Source: Halanaerobiales bacterium
Lineage (GTDB): Bacteria > Bacillota_F > Halanaerobiia > Halanaerobiales > DTU029
Direction of reading: 5' to 3'
DNA length: 20,006 nucleotides
Assembly: GCA_016278415.1 (NCBI GenBank)
Contig: JADQBV010000020.1
Coordinates: forward strand, 1 to 20,006
A program made the translations under genes and the position numbers. Below, in pieces: positions 7,648 through 16,813 of the stretch. Position 1 is the stretch's first letter; each line of letters starts with the position of its first letter. Under the pieces are notes generated by a model, which saw only the letters and a program-made list of their open reading frames with translations, did not search any database and was not told where the DNA came from.

Positions 7648-8085
7648 TTAATTTTGTTGTTTTTCATCCCATAATTCAGATACTAAACTATTAACTCTAT
7701 TTTTTTGATCTTTACTCAATTTTTTAACAGGCGAATTACTATTATTAGTATCCTTATTTTCTACTATCAAAACCATAGCATCTTCACTTAAAGTATGGTT
7801 ATGCCATACTGAGCGTTTTACATTATACATCTTATATGGTTCCAAATCTTCGGCGTAAATATTATCAAACTCCTCTTCTCCTTCAGCAATAAAAAGTATA
7901 CATTTCCCTTGTAAGAGGACAAACACTTCGTCTGTCTCGTCATGCTTTTGCATATTTGATATGTTCTGTGGTAATAATTCATCAATATAATTTAAAATGG
8001 CTACCCTCCATTTGTCATAATCTATAACAGGTTTATATCCTTCACCTGTATATTCTTTAATCTCTAAAAGCTTTTCTTGAATCAT
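7648..8085 (-). CDS. Small single-domain cupin protein, function unknown
   Basis: The 145-residue protein has a cupin core. The first motif is KHDETDEVFVLLQGK (47-61) with H48 and E53 as possible metal ligands, and the second is VWHNHTL (93-99) with H95 and H97. About 35 charged residues trail the core. There is no signal peptide or membrane segment. The ribosome binding site is GAGGTGA, nine bases before ATG. It lies between the GH94 phosphorylase gene and regulator 1, separated from the former by a long palindrome. Small cupins near sugar genes can be isomerases, mutarotase-like or sensors, but nothing here decides among them. Confidence 0.8.
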   Translation of the reverse strand: MIQEKLLEIKEYTGEGYKPVIDYDKWRVAILNYIDELLPQNISNMQKHDETDEVFVLLQGKCILFIAEGEEEFDNIYAEDLEPYKMYNVKRSVWHNHTLSEDAMVLIVENKDTNNSNSPVKKLSKDQKNRVNSLVSELWDEKQQN

Positions 8086-8131
8086 TTTTTGATATCACCT
8101 CATATTTTTTATCTCAACATCGTTAGTAAAA

Positions 8132-8204
8132 CCCCAGAACCTCTACAGATTATTCTTATTAGGGAGTTTTGAAATAATGGTAATCCGATAGAGGTCAGCT
8201 GGGG
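8132..8204 (-). repeat. Long imperfect palindrome between the GH94 and cupin genes
   Basis: Four consecutive helices nest around a 12-base loop: CCCCAG (8132-8137) with CTGGGG (8199-8204), CCTCTA (8140-8145) with TAGAGG (8189-8194), GATTA (8148-8152) with TAATC (8181-8185), and TTATT (8156-8160) with AATAA (8173-8177). That is 22 base pairs broken by small internal loops. On the minus strand TTTT follows, so it may act as a weak terminator after the phosphorylase gene. Its length and regular internal loops also fit a small palindromic element or a structured RNA. Confidence 0.7.
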
Positions 8205-8246
8205 CAAGTAACACTAATTCGATTACACTTGTTTCTACTATTATCC

Positions 8247-11030
8247 TTAATTTAATTCTACAGTAATATTAGTCTTAGCCAGTTCTAATTCACTGATTTT
8301 ATCTCTAGGAATAACTAAATAATCTGCCGAATCAGATAAACTAATTTCCTTGCTATTAATAGTCACATCTCCAATTTTATAATCCTCATAGTCAAGTAAA
8401 TGAGTATTAAGGTATTCTATCTCTAGATTTTTTCCTGCAAAAGTAATTCCAATTGTAGCAACACCATTGCAGTCAAATTGTTCTTTAAGCAGTTTTGGTT
8501 CTAATTTCAAATCACCATAGTATCCCTTTACACCAAATACCTCTGTTACCATGGTCAATAATAACCAACTGGCAGAACCAGTCAAGAAACTATATAGTCC
8601 TCTACCACGCTCATTTATATATTCTGGAATCCCAGGATATATACGACTTTTATCAAAATCTAGGCAGTGTTGATAAAGACTATTCCAGACCTTATACCCT
8701 TCTTTTACAAAATTACGTCTGTATAAAGCATTGGCATACATAACGGACATATGACTGAATACCGCACCATTCTCTTTATGACCATAGGCAAATCCAAAAC
8801 AACGACCTAATTGTAGTTCCTGGTCCTTAAATTTGGTATTAAGCCTATAACCACCTATCTTTTCATCATAAAGATACTTATCAGCAGCCTTTGATATTTT
8901 TTTTACCTGTTCTTTAGTTGCTATAGCAAACATAGTAGAAAAAACCTGGCCGGTTAGGGTCATTCGTGTTTCTTTCGAATCACTACCATCAACTCTCTTA
9001 CCATTATTATCATAGTATCCATTGTACCACTCATATCCAGCCTCGTCGCCTATATATTCATTTCTCCTAAGGTGTTCCAGCATCCATTCTACCTTTAGTT
9101 TAATATCTTTAATAATATCATCGATGGATAGACTAAGTTTTTTTCCTGATATACTATGTTTACAACTGGCGAAATACTTATTCAGTTTTATATTTTTAGC
9201 CTCTACATTATCATAATCTATACTATTAAAGAGAGAGTCTAAAAGCACCTTGATCTCTTCCAGTAATTCAATTTCCTTAATATTTCTTTCATCCCGTAAT
9301 TTTTCCAGTAATTTAACTAACTCAGCTAAATTCCCTGCATAATAGGCAGTAAATGCAACACTTTCACCCTTATCAGAAGCCATATCAAGACCATCGTTCC
9401 AGTCAGCATCTTCCAATCTGATATTATTGTGTTCACCAACATTAAAGAATACAGTTAGGTTTTCTAATAAAAGGTGTTCCAGGATACTCCCCTGATATAC
9501 CTCACCATCATTTGTCTTTAACTTATTTCCCATATCTTGATTCCACTTATCATCTATCTCTCTGGTAAAAGAAGCTGATTTATCTTTAAAATATGTCTGT
9601 TCTTCCAATAAGAATTGTAGGTCACCAGTCATATTAATATAAAGGCTGCTAGTCTGTAATGGCCATGCCCCATGGTCTATCCACATTCTGGTTATATTAT
9701 TACGATCAGCAATAAATTCCCCTGGATTATTACCTATTATAGTAGCATTACTCCCATCTACCCTTACACCAGCAAAGTTACTATATAATAGATCATGAAC
9801 ATTCTCATTTTCCATTAATAATAATGCCAGACAATCTTGCCAGAGGTCTCTCCAACCCCTGCCCCCTCGGCCATAATCATGATGTGGTAAAAAAGAACAG
9901 CCATATATTCTTCTCAAAATTGGTTGTAGGTTAATCCACTTCATCCAATTATCAAAGATCTTATCCCCTGTATAAAATGTGAGTTGATTTAATTTGTCCT
10001 GCCAGTAGTCTTTATTCTCAGCCAACTTTTTATTAAAGTTTTCTTCTGAACAATATTTATCAAGGTAGTATTCCATATTATTAGTATTCTGATCAATAAC
10101 CATCAGTATTATATATGATAATGATTCACCAGGCTTAAGATTTTTTTCTTCAAATCTTATAGCACCCATACTCTCGTAACCATCAACCTCAGTATTTGCC
10201 TTAACATAATCTGATTTGTCTTCAACAATAGAACGGGGCCAATCCAGAGTACCCCCTTCCCCTATAAAATCTTGAAGTATTGGATAAAACCCAACAGGTA
10301 GAGAATCCTCCGGGCCACTTGCAAAAACACCATATGATGTATTATTCTCCTGATGGCCCCTTTCATCAAAGGATAAGGTAGGCTTTACTATAACACCATT
10401 GCTATTGGTTTTGGTTCTATGAAGTAGAGAAGTAACATGTCGGTGATCCCTTAAATTATCTGCCGAACGCCCATAGATTGGTATAGCCGTAGTAGGAGTC
10501 ACTTCTAAATTCTCGTCTCCTGTATTTGCAATTTTAACTTTCATTAGTTCAACATAGTCATCATCAACTGGTACAAAATTGGTAATTTCGGCCTTAATAC
10601 CAATGTTATTATTTTCTCTGATAGTTTTATGCCATAAAAAACCTGCTTCAACCTCAGCACTTTCCTTATTATTTTCCTCATCTACATCTAGATTATTTTT
10701 TTTAAAACTGTTAGCAATTTGATTTGCAGAATTTCCTGTAGCTGACCAGGGGCCATAACCTTCTATATTTAGCCAGAAGTTACGACTAGACCTATTATTA
10801 TGTAGGTCTTCTACTGAAACCGGCTGCATCAAAAAGCTATTTTGATCACTTTTAATATCTCCATTTAAATTGGGGGTGATTGCAGACATCATACCCTTTT
10901 CATTTGCTAGAGGGAAATATAAGTAATTTGATTTATCTGCTTCCTGCAATTGAAAGGTTCCACTATTGTCTTTAAATTTCCAGTTCATTGATATAACATT
11001 CCCTTCACATTTTATTTGGTCATTCTCCAT
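8247..11030 (-). CDS. GH94 phosphorylase, probable laminaribiose phosphorylase
   Basis: Inverting GH94 enzymes split a beta-glucoside with phosphate to give alpha-glucose-1-phosphate and a shortened sugar. The 927-residue protein has the family's N-terminal beta-sandwich (SSRNFWLNIEGYGPWSATG, 81-99), the GRGWRDLWQDCLALLL helix (390-405), and the ADWNDG motif (542-547) that holds the catalytic aspartate, followed by GSASWLL near the end. There is no signal peptide, so it acts in the cytoplasm. Context with GH16 laminarinase and a GH161-like enzyme favours laminaribiose as substrate over cellobiose; the family alone does not decide this. No Shine-Dalgarno sequence is visible before the ATG at 11030, which is unlike the other genes here. 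A hairpin separates it from the GH16 gene. Confidence 0.85.
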   Translation of the reverse strand: MENDQIKCEGNVISMNWKFKDNSGTFQLQEADKSNYLYFPLANEKGMMSAITPNLNGDIKSDQNSFLMQPVSVEDLHNNRSSRNFWLNIEGYGPWSATGNSANQIANSFKKNNLDVDEENNKESAEVEAGFLWHKTIRENNNIGIKAEITNFVPVDDDYVELMKVKIANTGDENLEVTPTTAIPIYGRSADNLRDHRHVTSLLHRTKTNSNGVIVKPTLSFDERGHQENNTSYGVFASGPEDSLPVGFYPILQDFIGEGGTLDWPRSIVEDKSDYVKANTEVDGYESMGAIRFEEKNLKPGESLSYIILMVIDQNTNNMEYYLDKYCSEENFNKKLAENKDYWQDKLNQLTFYTGDKIFDNWMKWINLQPILRRIYGCSFLPHHDYGRGGRGWRDLWQDCLALLLMENENVHDLLYSNFAGVRVDGSNATIIGNNPGEFIADRNNITRMWIDHGAWPLQTSSLYINMTGDLQFLLEEQTYFKDKSASFTREIDDKWNQDMGNKLKTNDGEVYQGSILEHLLLENLTVFFNVGEHNNIRLEDADWNDGLDMASDKGESVAFTAYYAGNLAELVKLLEKLRDERNIKEIELLEEIKVLLDSLFNSIDYDNVEAKNIKLNKYFASCKHSISGKKLSLSIDDIIKDIKLKVEWMLEHLRRNEYIGDEAGYEWYNGYYDNNGKRVDGSDSKETRMTLTGQVFSTMFAIATKEQVKKISKAADKYLYDEKIGGYRLNTKFKDQELQLGRCFGFAYGHKENGAVFSHMSVMYANALYRRNFVKEGYKVWNSLYQHCLDFDKSRIYPGIPEYINERGRGLYSFLTGSASWLLLTMVTEVFGVKGYYGDLKLEPKLLKEQFDCNGVATIGITFAGKNLEIEYLNTHLLDYEDYKIGDVTINSKEISLSDSADYLVIPRDKISELELAKTNITVELN

Positions 11031-11227
11031 GTTTAATAGATTTTAACTTATATAATAAAACACTTAAAATATAATTCAATAATTATAAGCAACAAATTAT
11101 ATCAGTAATAATATTTCTATATTTATAAATTTGATATTAAGAATAACACAAAGTAATGAATTCTATAATAAATAGCAATTTAATGTATAATATAATTACA
11201 ATATATAATCTAAAAATTTAGAATAAC

Positions 11228-11258
11228 GGGAGATCACCCAGCGAGAGAGTGCTCTCCC
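11228..11258 (-). terminator. Hairpin between GH16 and GH94 genes
   Basis: GGGAGATCAC (11228-11237) and GTGCTCTCCC (11249-11258) pair over ten positions with one mismatch and an 11-base loop. It lies 30 bases after the GH16 stop. The minus strand continues GTTATTCTAAATTTTT, with no immediate U-run, so termination may be weak or the hairpin may protect the mRNA end. The rest of the 11031-11287 gap is very AT-rich with no clear operator or promoter. Confidence 0.5.
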
Positions 11259-11287
11259 TTATAATCAACATTTTTTGTTTTAATTAA

Positions 11288-13243
11288 TTACTTTAAATAG
11301 AAATCAGCAACATATAACTTTTCTCCTGCTGCTCCTCCCCAACCAAATAATGCAATTTGAGTAACTGAATCTACATCAATACTACCAAATTCAGACAATG
11401 GCACAGATATTGTCTGCCAATCAGTAGATGTTAAATCAACATAATCAGCTATAGAAATCTCTAATTCTGGTCCAGCTAGTTTCATCTTTAAGTCATCAAA
11501 TCCTCCAGAACTTGCAAGAGTAATTTCTATACTATTATAATCTGTTACTTCTACAGGGAATTCAGCCTGACCACCATCATAAAGGTCACCCATCAATGCT
11601 AATAGAGTAACATTACTAGCTCCCCATGCTGGTGCACCAGTTAATTCCCAGGTACTTTTACCATTATAGATAACACTATCATTTAATACAGTACCAGTAC
11701 CCCACTCATCAACGCTAATGTCACCATCATTAACAGTATTATCCCAATCTATTGTTATATCAACAAGAGCAGGATATTCTGAAAGGAAATAATAATCATC
11801 TAAATTAGCATCTTCCCTTTCTACCCATCTTTCTTCATACTCAGAATCCCATACCTCCTGACCGTCAATACTGTCTGGGTTTGTATCCTCATACACCTTA
11901 ATATAGTCTATCTGCATTTCCTGAGGGAAAGATGTTGTTTCGTCAGGATTACCTGGCCAGTTACCACCAACGGCTACATTAAAAATAAAGAAATAAGGAT
12001 GATCAAATACCCAGTCAGATGCACCTATCTCATCCTTATTTGCAACATGATATAGTTGTTCATCTACGTAGAACTCTATTTCATCTGCATCCCATTCTAT
12101 AGTAAATACATGAAATTCTTCATTAAATTGTCCAGTTTCCAGAGTATATCCAGATCCTACACCTGCTCCAGCAGATTCAGGACCATGAATTGTACCATGT
12201 ACTACTGATGGTTTATGTCCTAAATATTCCATAATATCTATCTCGCCACAGTTTGGCCATGGATTTTCATCAATGTCATTGCCGAGCATCCAGATTGCCG
12301 GCCAGATGCCCTGTCCTATTGGGAGTTTAGCACGTATTTCCATCCGACCATACTGAACCTCATATTTATCCTTGGTTATCATCCTAGTAGAAGTATAATC
12401 AAAAGTTGTGCCCATATCTTTAACCTGTTCTTCTTTAGCAGTAATTGTTAATATACCATCACTTACTGATGCATTGTCCTGTTGATAATATTGCAATTCA
12501 TTATTTCCCCATCTATCAGGATTACCATCACCATTCCAATCAGGGCTACCTAATTCAAAAGTCCAGGCACTACTGTCTATTGAAGTTCCATCAAAGTTAT
12601 CTTCCCATACAAGTTCCCAACTTTCTACAGCATCTTCATCAACTTCAGTTAATATACCTTCTTCCAACAATTCTACTTCACCAGTTTTAACCAAAGAAAT
12701 ATCATCTATATAATAAGTTCCTGGATTTAATAACCAGAACTCAAAGCGAGCATTATCGTTAGTCTCCTGTGTCATTGTAAAAGTGGCTTCGTAAGTAGCC
12801 CATTCAGTTGTTAAATTTTTATCCTCCTGAACATAAGCTCTCCAAGCTACATCTCCCACCCCACCTACTTTAAGAGTCAAAGGAATTTCAGTATCAGCTT
12901 TAGCTTTAAACTGAACTTTATATTTACTTCCTTTAGTTAAAGTAAGCGGTCCTTGTAGTAGCTGGACAGAATATCCTGAACCATTTTGACTTACATTAAT
13001 TTTAACTGTTCCATCTTCTATAACGGCACTTCCCGCACCATCATCACCTTGATAATAAGCCCAACTTCCTGCTGTATCTATAGTACCATCAGCAGCAGGT
13101 TCAGCATCAGACAAAGACTGAGTAATATCACCGTTTGATACTAATTCTTTTTGCTCCGCATATGTAATATTACTATTTATTGACATAATGAGCAATAATA
13201 CCAAAATCAATGAATACATTAAAACAATTCTTTTTTTAAACAT
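11288..13243 (-). CDS. Secreted GH16 laminarinase (endo-beta-1,3-glucanase) with flanking modules
   Basis: This enzyme cuts beta-1,3-glucan outside the cytoplasm. I chose the ATG at 13243 (651 residues) because GGGGGAG ends four bases before it; an ATG five codons upstream would place that site inside the gene. A signal peptide ends near A29. Residues about 35-190 form a CBM4/9-like beta-sandwich. The GH16 domain runs from about 209 to 452, with EIDIME (334-339): nucleophile E334, assisting D336, acid/base E339. The extra residue in this motif is typical of laminarinases. A C-terminal beta-sandwich (about 490-651) resembles sugar-binding modules. No anchor is seen. It probably feeds oligosaccharides to the transporter downstream. 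Beta-1,3(4)-glucanase activity is the main alternative. Confidence 0.92.
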   Translation of the reverse strand: MFKKRIVLMYSLILVLLLIMSINSNITYAEQKELVSNGDITQSLSDAEPAADGTIDTAGSWAYYQGDDGAGSAVIEDGTVKINVSQNGSGYSVQLLQGPLTLTKGSKYKVQFKAKADTEIPLTLKVGGVGDVAWRAYVQEDKNLTTEWATYEATFTMTQETNDNARFEFWLLNPGTYYIDDISLVKTGEVELLEEGILTEVDEDAVESWELVWEDNFDGTSIDSSAWTFELGSPDWNGDGNPDRWGNNELQYYQQDNASVSDGILTITAKEEQVKDMGTTFDYTSTRMITKDKYEVQYGRMEIRAKLPIGQGIWPAIWMLGNDIDENPWPNCGEIDIMEYLGHKPSVVHGTIHGPESAGAGVGSGYTLETGQFNEEFHVFTIEWDADEIEFYVDEQLYHVANKDEIGASDWVFDHPYFFIFNVAVGGNWPGNPDETTSFPQEMQIDYIKVYEDTNPDSIDGQEVWDSEYEERWVEREDANLDDYYFLSEYPALVDITIDWDNTVNDGDISVDEWGTGTVLNDSVIYNGKSTWELTGAPAWGASNVTLLALMGDLYDGGQAEFPVEVTDYNSIEITLASSGGFDDLKMKLAGPELEISIADYVDLTSTDWQTISVPLSEFGSIDVDSVTQIALFGWGGAAGEKLYVADFYLK

Positions 13244-13376
13244 TTTTCTCCCCCTCATGATTTTAATTAATAGCTACTTCAAGAATATATTTACTTTCAC
13301 ACCCCCTTCGAGCTATATAACTATAAAATTAATTTATTTAGATTTATTAATTGTTGCATGATATCAGTAATGTAAT

Positions 13377-13406
13377 TTTATAATAAAGAGTTTAATTATA
13401 CTTCAA
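13377..13406 (-). promoter_or_regulatory. Possible promoter of the GH16 gene
   Basis: TTGAAG (13406-13401) and TATAAA (13382-13377) are separated by 18 bases on the minus strand, in the 184-base gap between the GH161-like gene and the GH16 start. The match is moderate and the region is AT-rich, so chance is possible. No copy of either operator is seen in this gap. Confidence 0.35.
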
Positions 13407-13427
13407 CATAATTTCTATTAGATTTTA

Positions 13428-16400
13428 CTAAAGATATATATCCAGTAGTTTAACATCCCCTTCTCTCAATTTCCTTGAATAGCTTGAATTCAACTCACTA
13501 CTATCAATTTCTACGACTTCGCCAGAATACATAGTTAATCTATATCCCTTAATCTCCGCTTCTGGGAAGGTATTCTTTCTTTGAGGGTTATGATAGATTA
13601 GTAATGTAGTTCCAAACAAACTACAGGCAAAACTATCTTCAGGAATGATAAACTGCTGATATTGGTCATTAAGATTTACTGAAACTTCATCTTTATTTTT
13701 AGTGAAATAGTCCCCTTTCAATACTGGTTGAGGTTTGAAAATCAATTCCCCATTTAGAGTTTTAAAAGGATGAGAACCTATAGTCATGATAGACCAGATA
13801 TCTAAAAATTCTGCTGTGGAACCACTTAGACGTGCTATATAGCCCCTACCGTGGTTCTCTATATCAGGATTTAAACTACTCATGATAAAGGAGCTATTTT
13901 CCAATATACTCCTGCCATATCGTTCAGGGTCTTGAAAAGGAATTAGACAATCTTCCATAGCTTGATAAAACTCCTCATATAGCCCATTTTTTACTAACTC
14001 TAATAAATATTTATACTCCATGTGGAGCCAAATAGATCCATTCTCTAACCAACCCGAGGTGAAAGCACGGGCTCTACCTATATCATCTGGCATTTCAGAT
14101 AAATCACCATTTAACCTAAACATTTTTAACTTATCATCAAATAATTCACTATTTTTTACACGTTCGTGTAGATTCTTTGCATTATCATATTCTATTACCT
14201 TCATTGCCCTTACCTGGCCTTCTAGAAAGGGAGGTAATATAACCTGTTCAAACTTCTCAACATCAATAAATGAATAACCTTCATCTGAGACCTTATCCTT
14301 TTCCCTATACTCAACAGGTACATAATAAAAATATGTTGAATATAGTTGATAATTGTTCTTAGAAGATTGTTTAATTGCATATTGTAATTTTTTTGTAATC
14401 AGTTTTAAATAGTTTTTTAAATCAGCAATAGAATATTCCTTTTCATTACCATCAAAACCATAAAAAACTTTTTCTCTATACTCTTCTCTTAAGCTTGTTG
14501 CGTTATTCCAATAATTAAAGTTATCTTGCTTCTCTATCCAATTATTAATTTGATTGATGATTCCATTAATAAACCCAAAAATTTCTACTGGTACTTGAAT
14601 ACTATAATTGGAATCCATATCACTAATTTCTTCAAGTAAGAAATCTACCAATCTCTTTAATTCCATAGTCTCTGGGGTGGAAGAACCAAAAATACCTGGC
14701 AAACCATTAAGTGCATCATACCAACCTGGTTTATTAGCTTCCATCTCAATTCCAATACCATAGGGATCAAGAGTTGATATTTTATTACTTATTAATGTTA
14801 ATAACTTAACGAATAAAGATGTTTTGTATATATCACCATTACCCTTTTCAGTACGAACCTGGTATGGCCTGTCTTTTCGTAAATCTATTAATTCTTTTTT
14901 TTCCTTTATTTCATCTATAGCATCAAGTTGCCGCGGGCCAAGGTCTGTAAGTATATACTTTTCAGAGCGGGGTTTAACCTTAACATAACTATCATAAAAG
15001 AAATATGATTTATCACTAAAGAAAAGATCCTTAGATTTTTCTGGGTAGATAGATAAATAATTTTCTATTAAGTCCAGCAAATATGTCCAATGATCAACCC
15101 AGTAACCTTCACCAAAATCAGCATCAATTGTAGAGTCTGAGAGACTAATTATCTTTCTAATAAACTGGTCTATACCTTCTTTTATTTCAATATTATGCTT
15201 ATATATAAATGTACATAAATCACCAGGTGTATATGATTTCATAAGTCTTTTTTCAAGTAGTTCTCTATCATTATCACTGAGTATATTAAGGATTTCTTTT
15301 TTTTCATCTTGCCTTATACTATATTTACTTCCCTTAATCACAAGTGGATTATATCCATCAGTCTGAATAAGGTTCACAAATGTTTTGATATCATAGTCCT
15401 TAACTTGAGGATTAAAGAGATTATCACAACGTCTATTTTGATTTACATCCCTATAATTACCATTACCCTGGGAATAATGTGAGGCTTCTAAATGAAAATA
15501 ATTATAATCTCTCTCCAGGTCTCCATGTTTTCGTGAATAAATATGGTAGATTTGACTTTTATCCCCCTCAGAAATATTAACTGGGAAACCCCCACGTAAG
15601 ATATTATCAAGGAATGTTTGTTGGCTATAATTATCAAATATCGGCAAACTACTTTTTGTAAATATCTTGTCAGTAAGTTTACTATGAATAGAATTACTTT
15701 CAGTTTCTTTGATATTCAAATAGTTATCTTCTTTCACCTTATTTTGAATTTCTGTTAACCTTTCCTCATTTTCTACATGACCAAACAATGAATTTATGAT
15801 TGCTGTTGATCCAGCATTAATTCTAGTCTTATGAACAGACATAGCAGATGGGAAGTGATTTTCTGTCAACTGTTCCCCCTGATAATCTGATAAGTCCTGC
15901 TCTATAAATTTTGTAGGAGTTCGAAAACTTGTATCCAAGCCAAAAACAAGCTGAGGATCTATCAATGGAGTTAATATTTTATTAGTATCTGTATATGATA
16001 AATAAAAATGTCCCTTCTCCATCTTACGAACTTCTGGAGAATCATCAGTAGTTGCTTTAACACGGTAAAAAGGCATTTTATTGTGAAGATTATAAACCCT
16101 ACACCAGGCAGACATGGTCTGACTAACTTCCTTTAATGCACTATTTGATAAGCCGTATGGTACTACTTCAGGTATTCCGTCTAATATTTCAACTTCCATT
16201 TCCTGATTAGATAGATTTTCAACAGTAACCCTCCTTACCAATGAACCAAAGTCTTCATCAGGCATAATAAAGTACTTTACTTTAACAGCAAGCTGATACT
16301 GTTCATTTATTTCTTCAATAACTAAAGAATGTGGGGCAATAGTCATTTTACTATTAATACTTTGACTTAACTTTGTAAAAGGTTCATAAACCTGAACATT

Positions 16401-16661
16401 TCCAGCACTATCTTTTAATTTAATAAATGTCCTAAAACCTTTAAAACTTACGGATTGATATGATTTATTAGCTGGTTGAAATTCTAACATAGCATTATCC
16501 TTATTTTCAATCCCAAAACTAGCAATGCCCTGTCCCCTATTTACATAAAAAGCCCAGATTGGAATACCCTGTTCACCTGCTATTCCTGGCAAAAAACTAG
16601 AAAAAGTTTTTTTGTTTTGATAATTTTCAATCGTAAAGTAACCACAACCATTAATTTTCAT
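13428..16661 (-). CDS. GH161/GH149-like beta-1,3-oligoglucan phosphorylase
   Basis: The 1077-residue cytoplasmic protein (no signal peptide) belongs to the large phosphorylase group related to GH94 and often labelled cellobiose phosphorylase. Visible are an N-terminal beta-sandwich (GIPIWAFYVNRGQGIASFG, 32-50), SQGNGNYRDVNQNRR (397-411), and KPGWYDALNGLPG (644-656), where D649 stands where GH94 has its DWNDG aspartate. Later come SGWLENGSIWLHMEY and NHGRGYIARLSGSTAEFLD. Known GH161 and GH149 enzymes of this size act on beta-1,3-gluco-oligosaccharides longer than two units, releasing glucose-1-phosphate. That would complement the GH94 gene two genes downstream. GH161 is preferred because its known members come from Firmicutes-like bacteria, but GH149 cannot be excluded by eye. 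Ribosome binding site AAAGGGG; two operators lie upstream. Confidence 0.8.
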   Translation of the reverse strand: MKINGCGYFTIENYQNKKTFSSFLPGIAGEQGIPIWAFYVNRGQGIASFGIENKDNAMLEFQPANKSYQSVSFKGFRTFIKLKDSAGNVQVYEPFTKLSQSINSKMTIAPHSLVIEEINEQYQLAVKVKYFIMPDEDFGSLVRRVTVENLSNQEMEVEILDGIPEVVPYGLSNSALKEVSQTMSAWCRVYNLHNKMPFYRVKATTDDSPEVRKMEKGHFYLSYTDTNKILTPLIDPQLVFGLDTSFRTPTKFIEQDLSDYQGEQLTENHFPSAMSVHKTRINAGSTAIINSLFGHVENEERLTEIQNKVKEDNYLNIKETESNSIHSKLTDKIFTKSSLPIFDNYSQQTFLDNILRGGFPVNISEGDKSQIYHIYSRKHGDLERDYNYFHLEASHYSQGNGNYRDVNQNRRCDNLFNPQVKDYDIKTFVNLIQTDGYNPLVIKGSKYSIRQDEKKEILNILSDNDRELLEKRLMKSYTPGDLCTFIYKHNIEIKEGIDQFIRKIISLSDSTIDADFGEGYWVDHWTYLLDLIENYLSIYPEKSKDLFFSDKSYFFYDSYVKVKPRSEKYILTDLGPRQLDAIDEIKEKKELIDLRKDRPYQVRTEKGNGDIYKTSLFVKLLTLISNKISTLDPYGIGIEMEANKPGWYDALNGLPGIFGSSTPETMELKRLVDFLLEEISDMDSNYSIQVPVEIFGFINGIINQINNWIEKQDNFNYWNNATSLREEYREKVFYGFDGNEKEYSIADLKNYLKLITKKLQYAIKQSSKNNYQLYSTYFYYVPVEYREKDKVSDEGYSFIDVEKFEQVILPPFLEGQVRAMKVIEYDNAKNLHERVKNSELFDDKLKMFRLNGDLSEMPDDIGRARAFTSGWLENGSIWLHMEYKYLLELVKNGLYEEFYQAMEDCLIPFQDPERYGRSILENSSFIMSSLNPDIENHGRGYIARLSGSTAEFLDIWSIMTIGSHPFKTLNGELIFKPQPVLKGDYFTKNKDEVSVNLNDQYQQFIIPEDSFACSLFGTTLLIYHNPQRKNTFPEAEIKGYRLTMYSGEVVEIDSSELNSSYSRKLREGDVKLLDIYL

Positions 16662-16675
16662 ACATATTCCCCTTT

Positions 16676-16689
16676 CGTAATCGGTACCG
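16676..16689. promoter_or_regulatory. LacI-type operator, proximal, before the GH161-like gene
   Basis: CGTAATC/GGTACCG is a CG-centred site sharing CGTAATCGGT with the operator at 17948-17961. It abuts the ribosome binding site of the phosphorylase gene, downstream of the possible -10, and could block transcription within the leader. It contains the perfect palindrome TCGGTACCGA (16681-16690). Confidence 0.65.
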
Positions 16690-16733
16690 ACAAAAAACGA
16701 TATTATTCGATATCAAAGCACTAATCCAGTGTT

Positions 16734-16739
16734 ATTATA
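16734..16739 (-). promoter_or_regulatory. Possible -10 element of the GH161-like gene
   Basis: TATAAT on the minus strand lies between the two operators. No good -35 is visible at 16-18 bases upstream, so the call rests on the -10 and its position alone. Confidence 0.4.
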
Positions 16740-16776
16740 TTTTTTTATCCTATTAATTAATTGCTGTTTCATTTAG

Positions 16777-16790
16777 TGTAATCGGTTACG
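16777..16790. promoter_or_regulatory. LacI-type operator, distal, before the GH161-like gene
   Basis: TGTAATC/GGTTACG is nearly the same as the operator before regulator 2 and lies 101 bases from the proximal site, upstream of the possible -10. Paired sites allow repression by looping. The sequence also fits the catabolite-response (cre) pattern TGWAANCGNTNWCA at all but the last position. Confidence 0.75.
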
Positions 16791-16813
16791 AATATTGCAA
16801 AATATTAATTTTC

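Noticed and set aside
8220..8229. CGATTACACT, matching half of the regulator 2 operator, just after the GH94 stop
   Set aside because: Only one half-site is recognisable; the other half is degraded, and the position is downstream of the gene rather than at a promoter.
13244..13258. Longer GH16 start five codons upstream
   Set aside because: It has no ribosome binding site of its own and would put the strong GGGGGAG inside the coding region.
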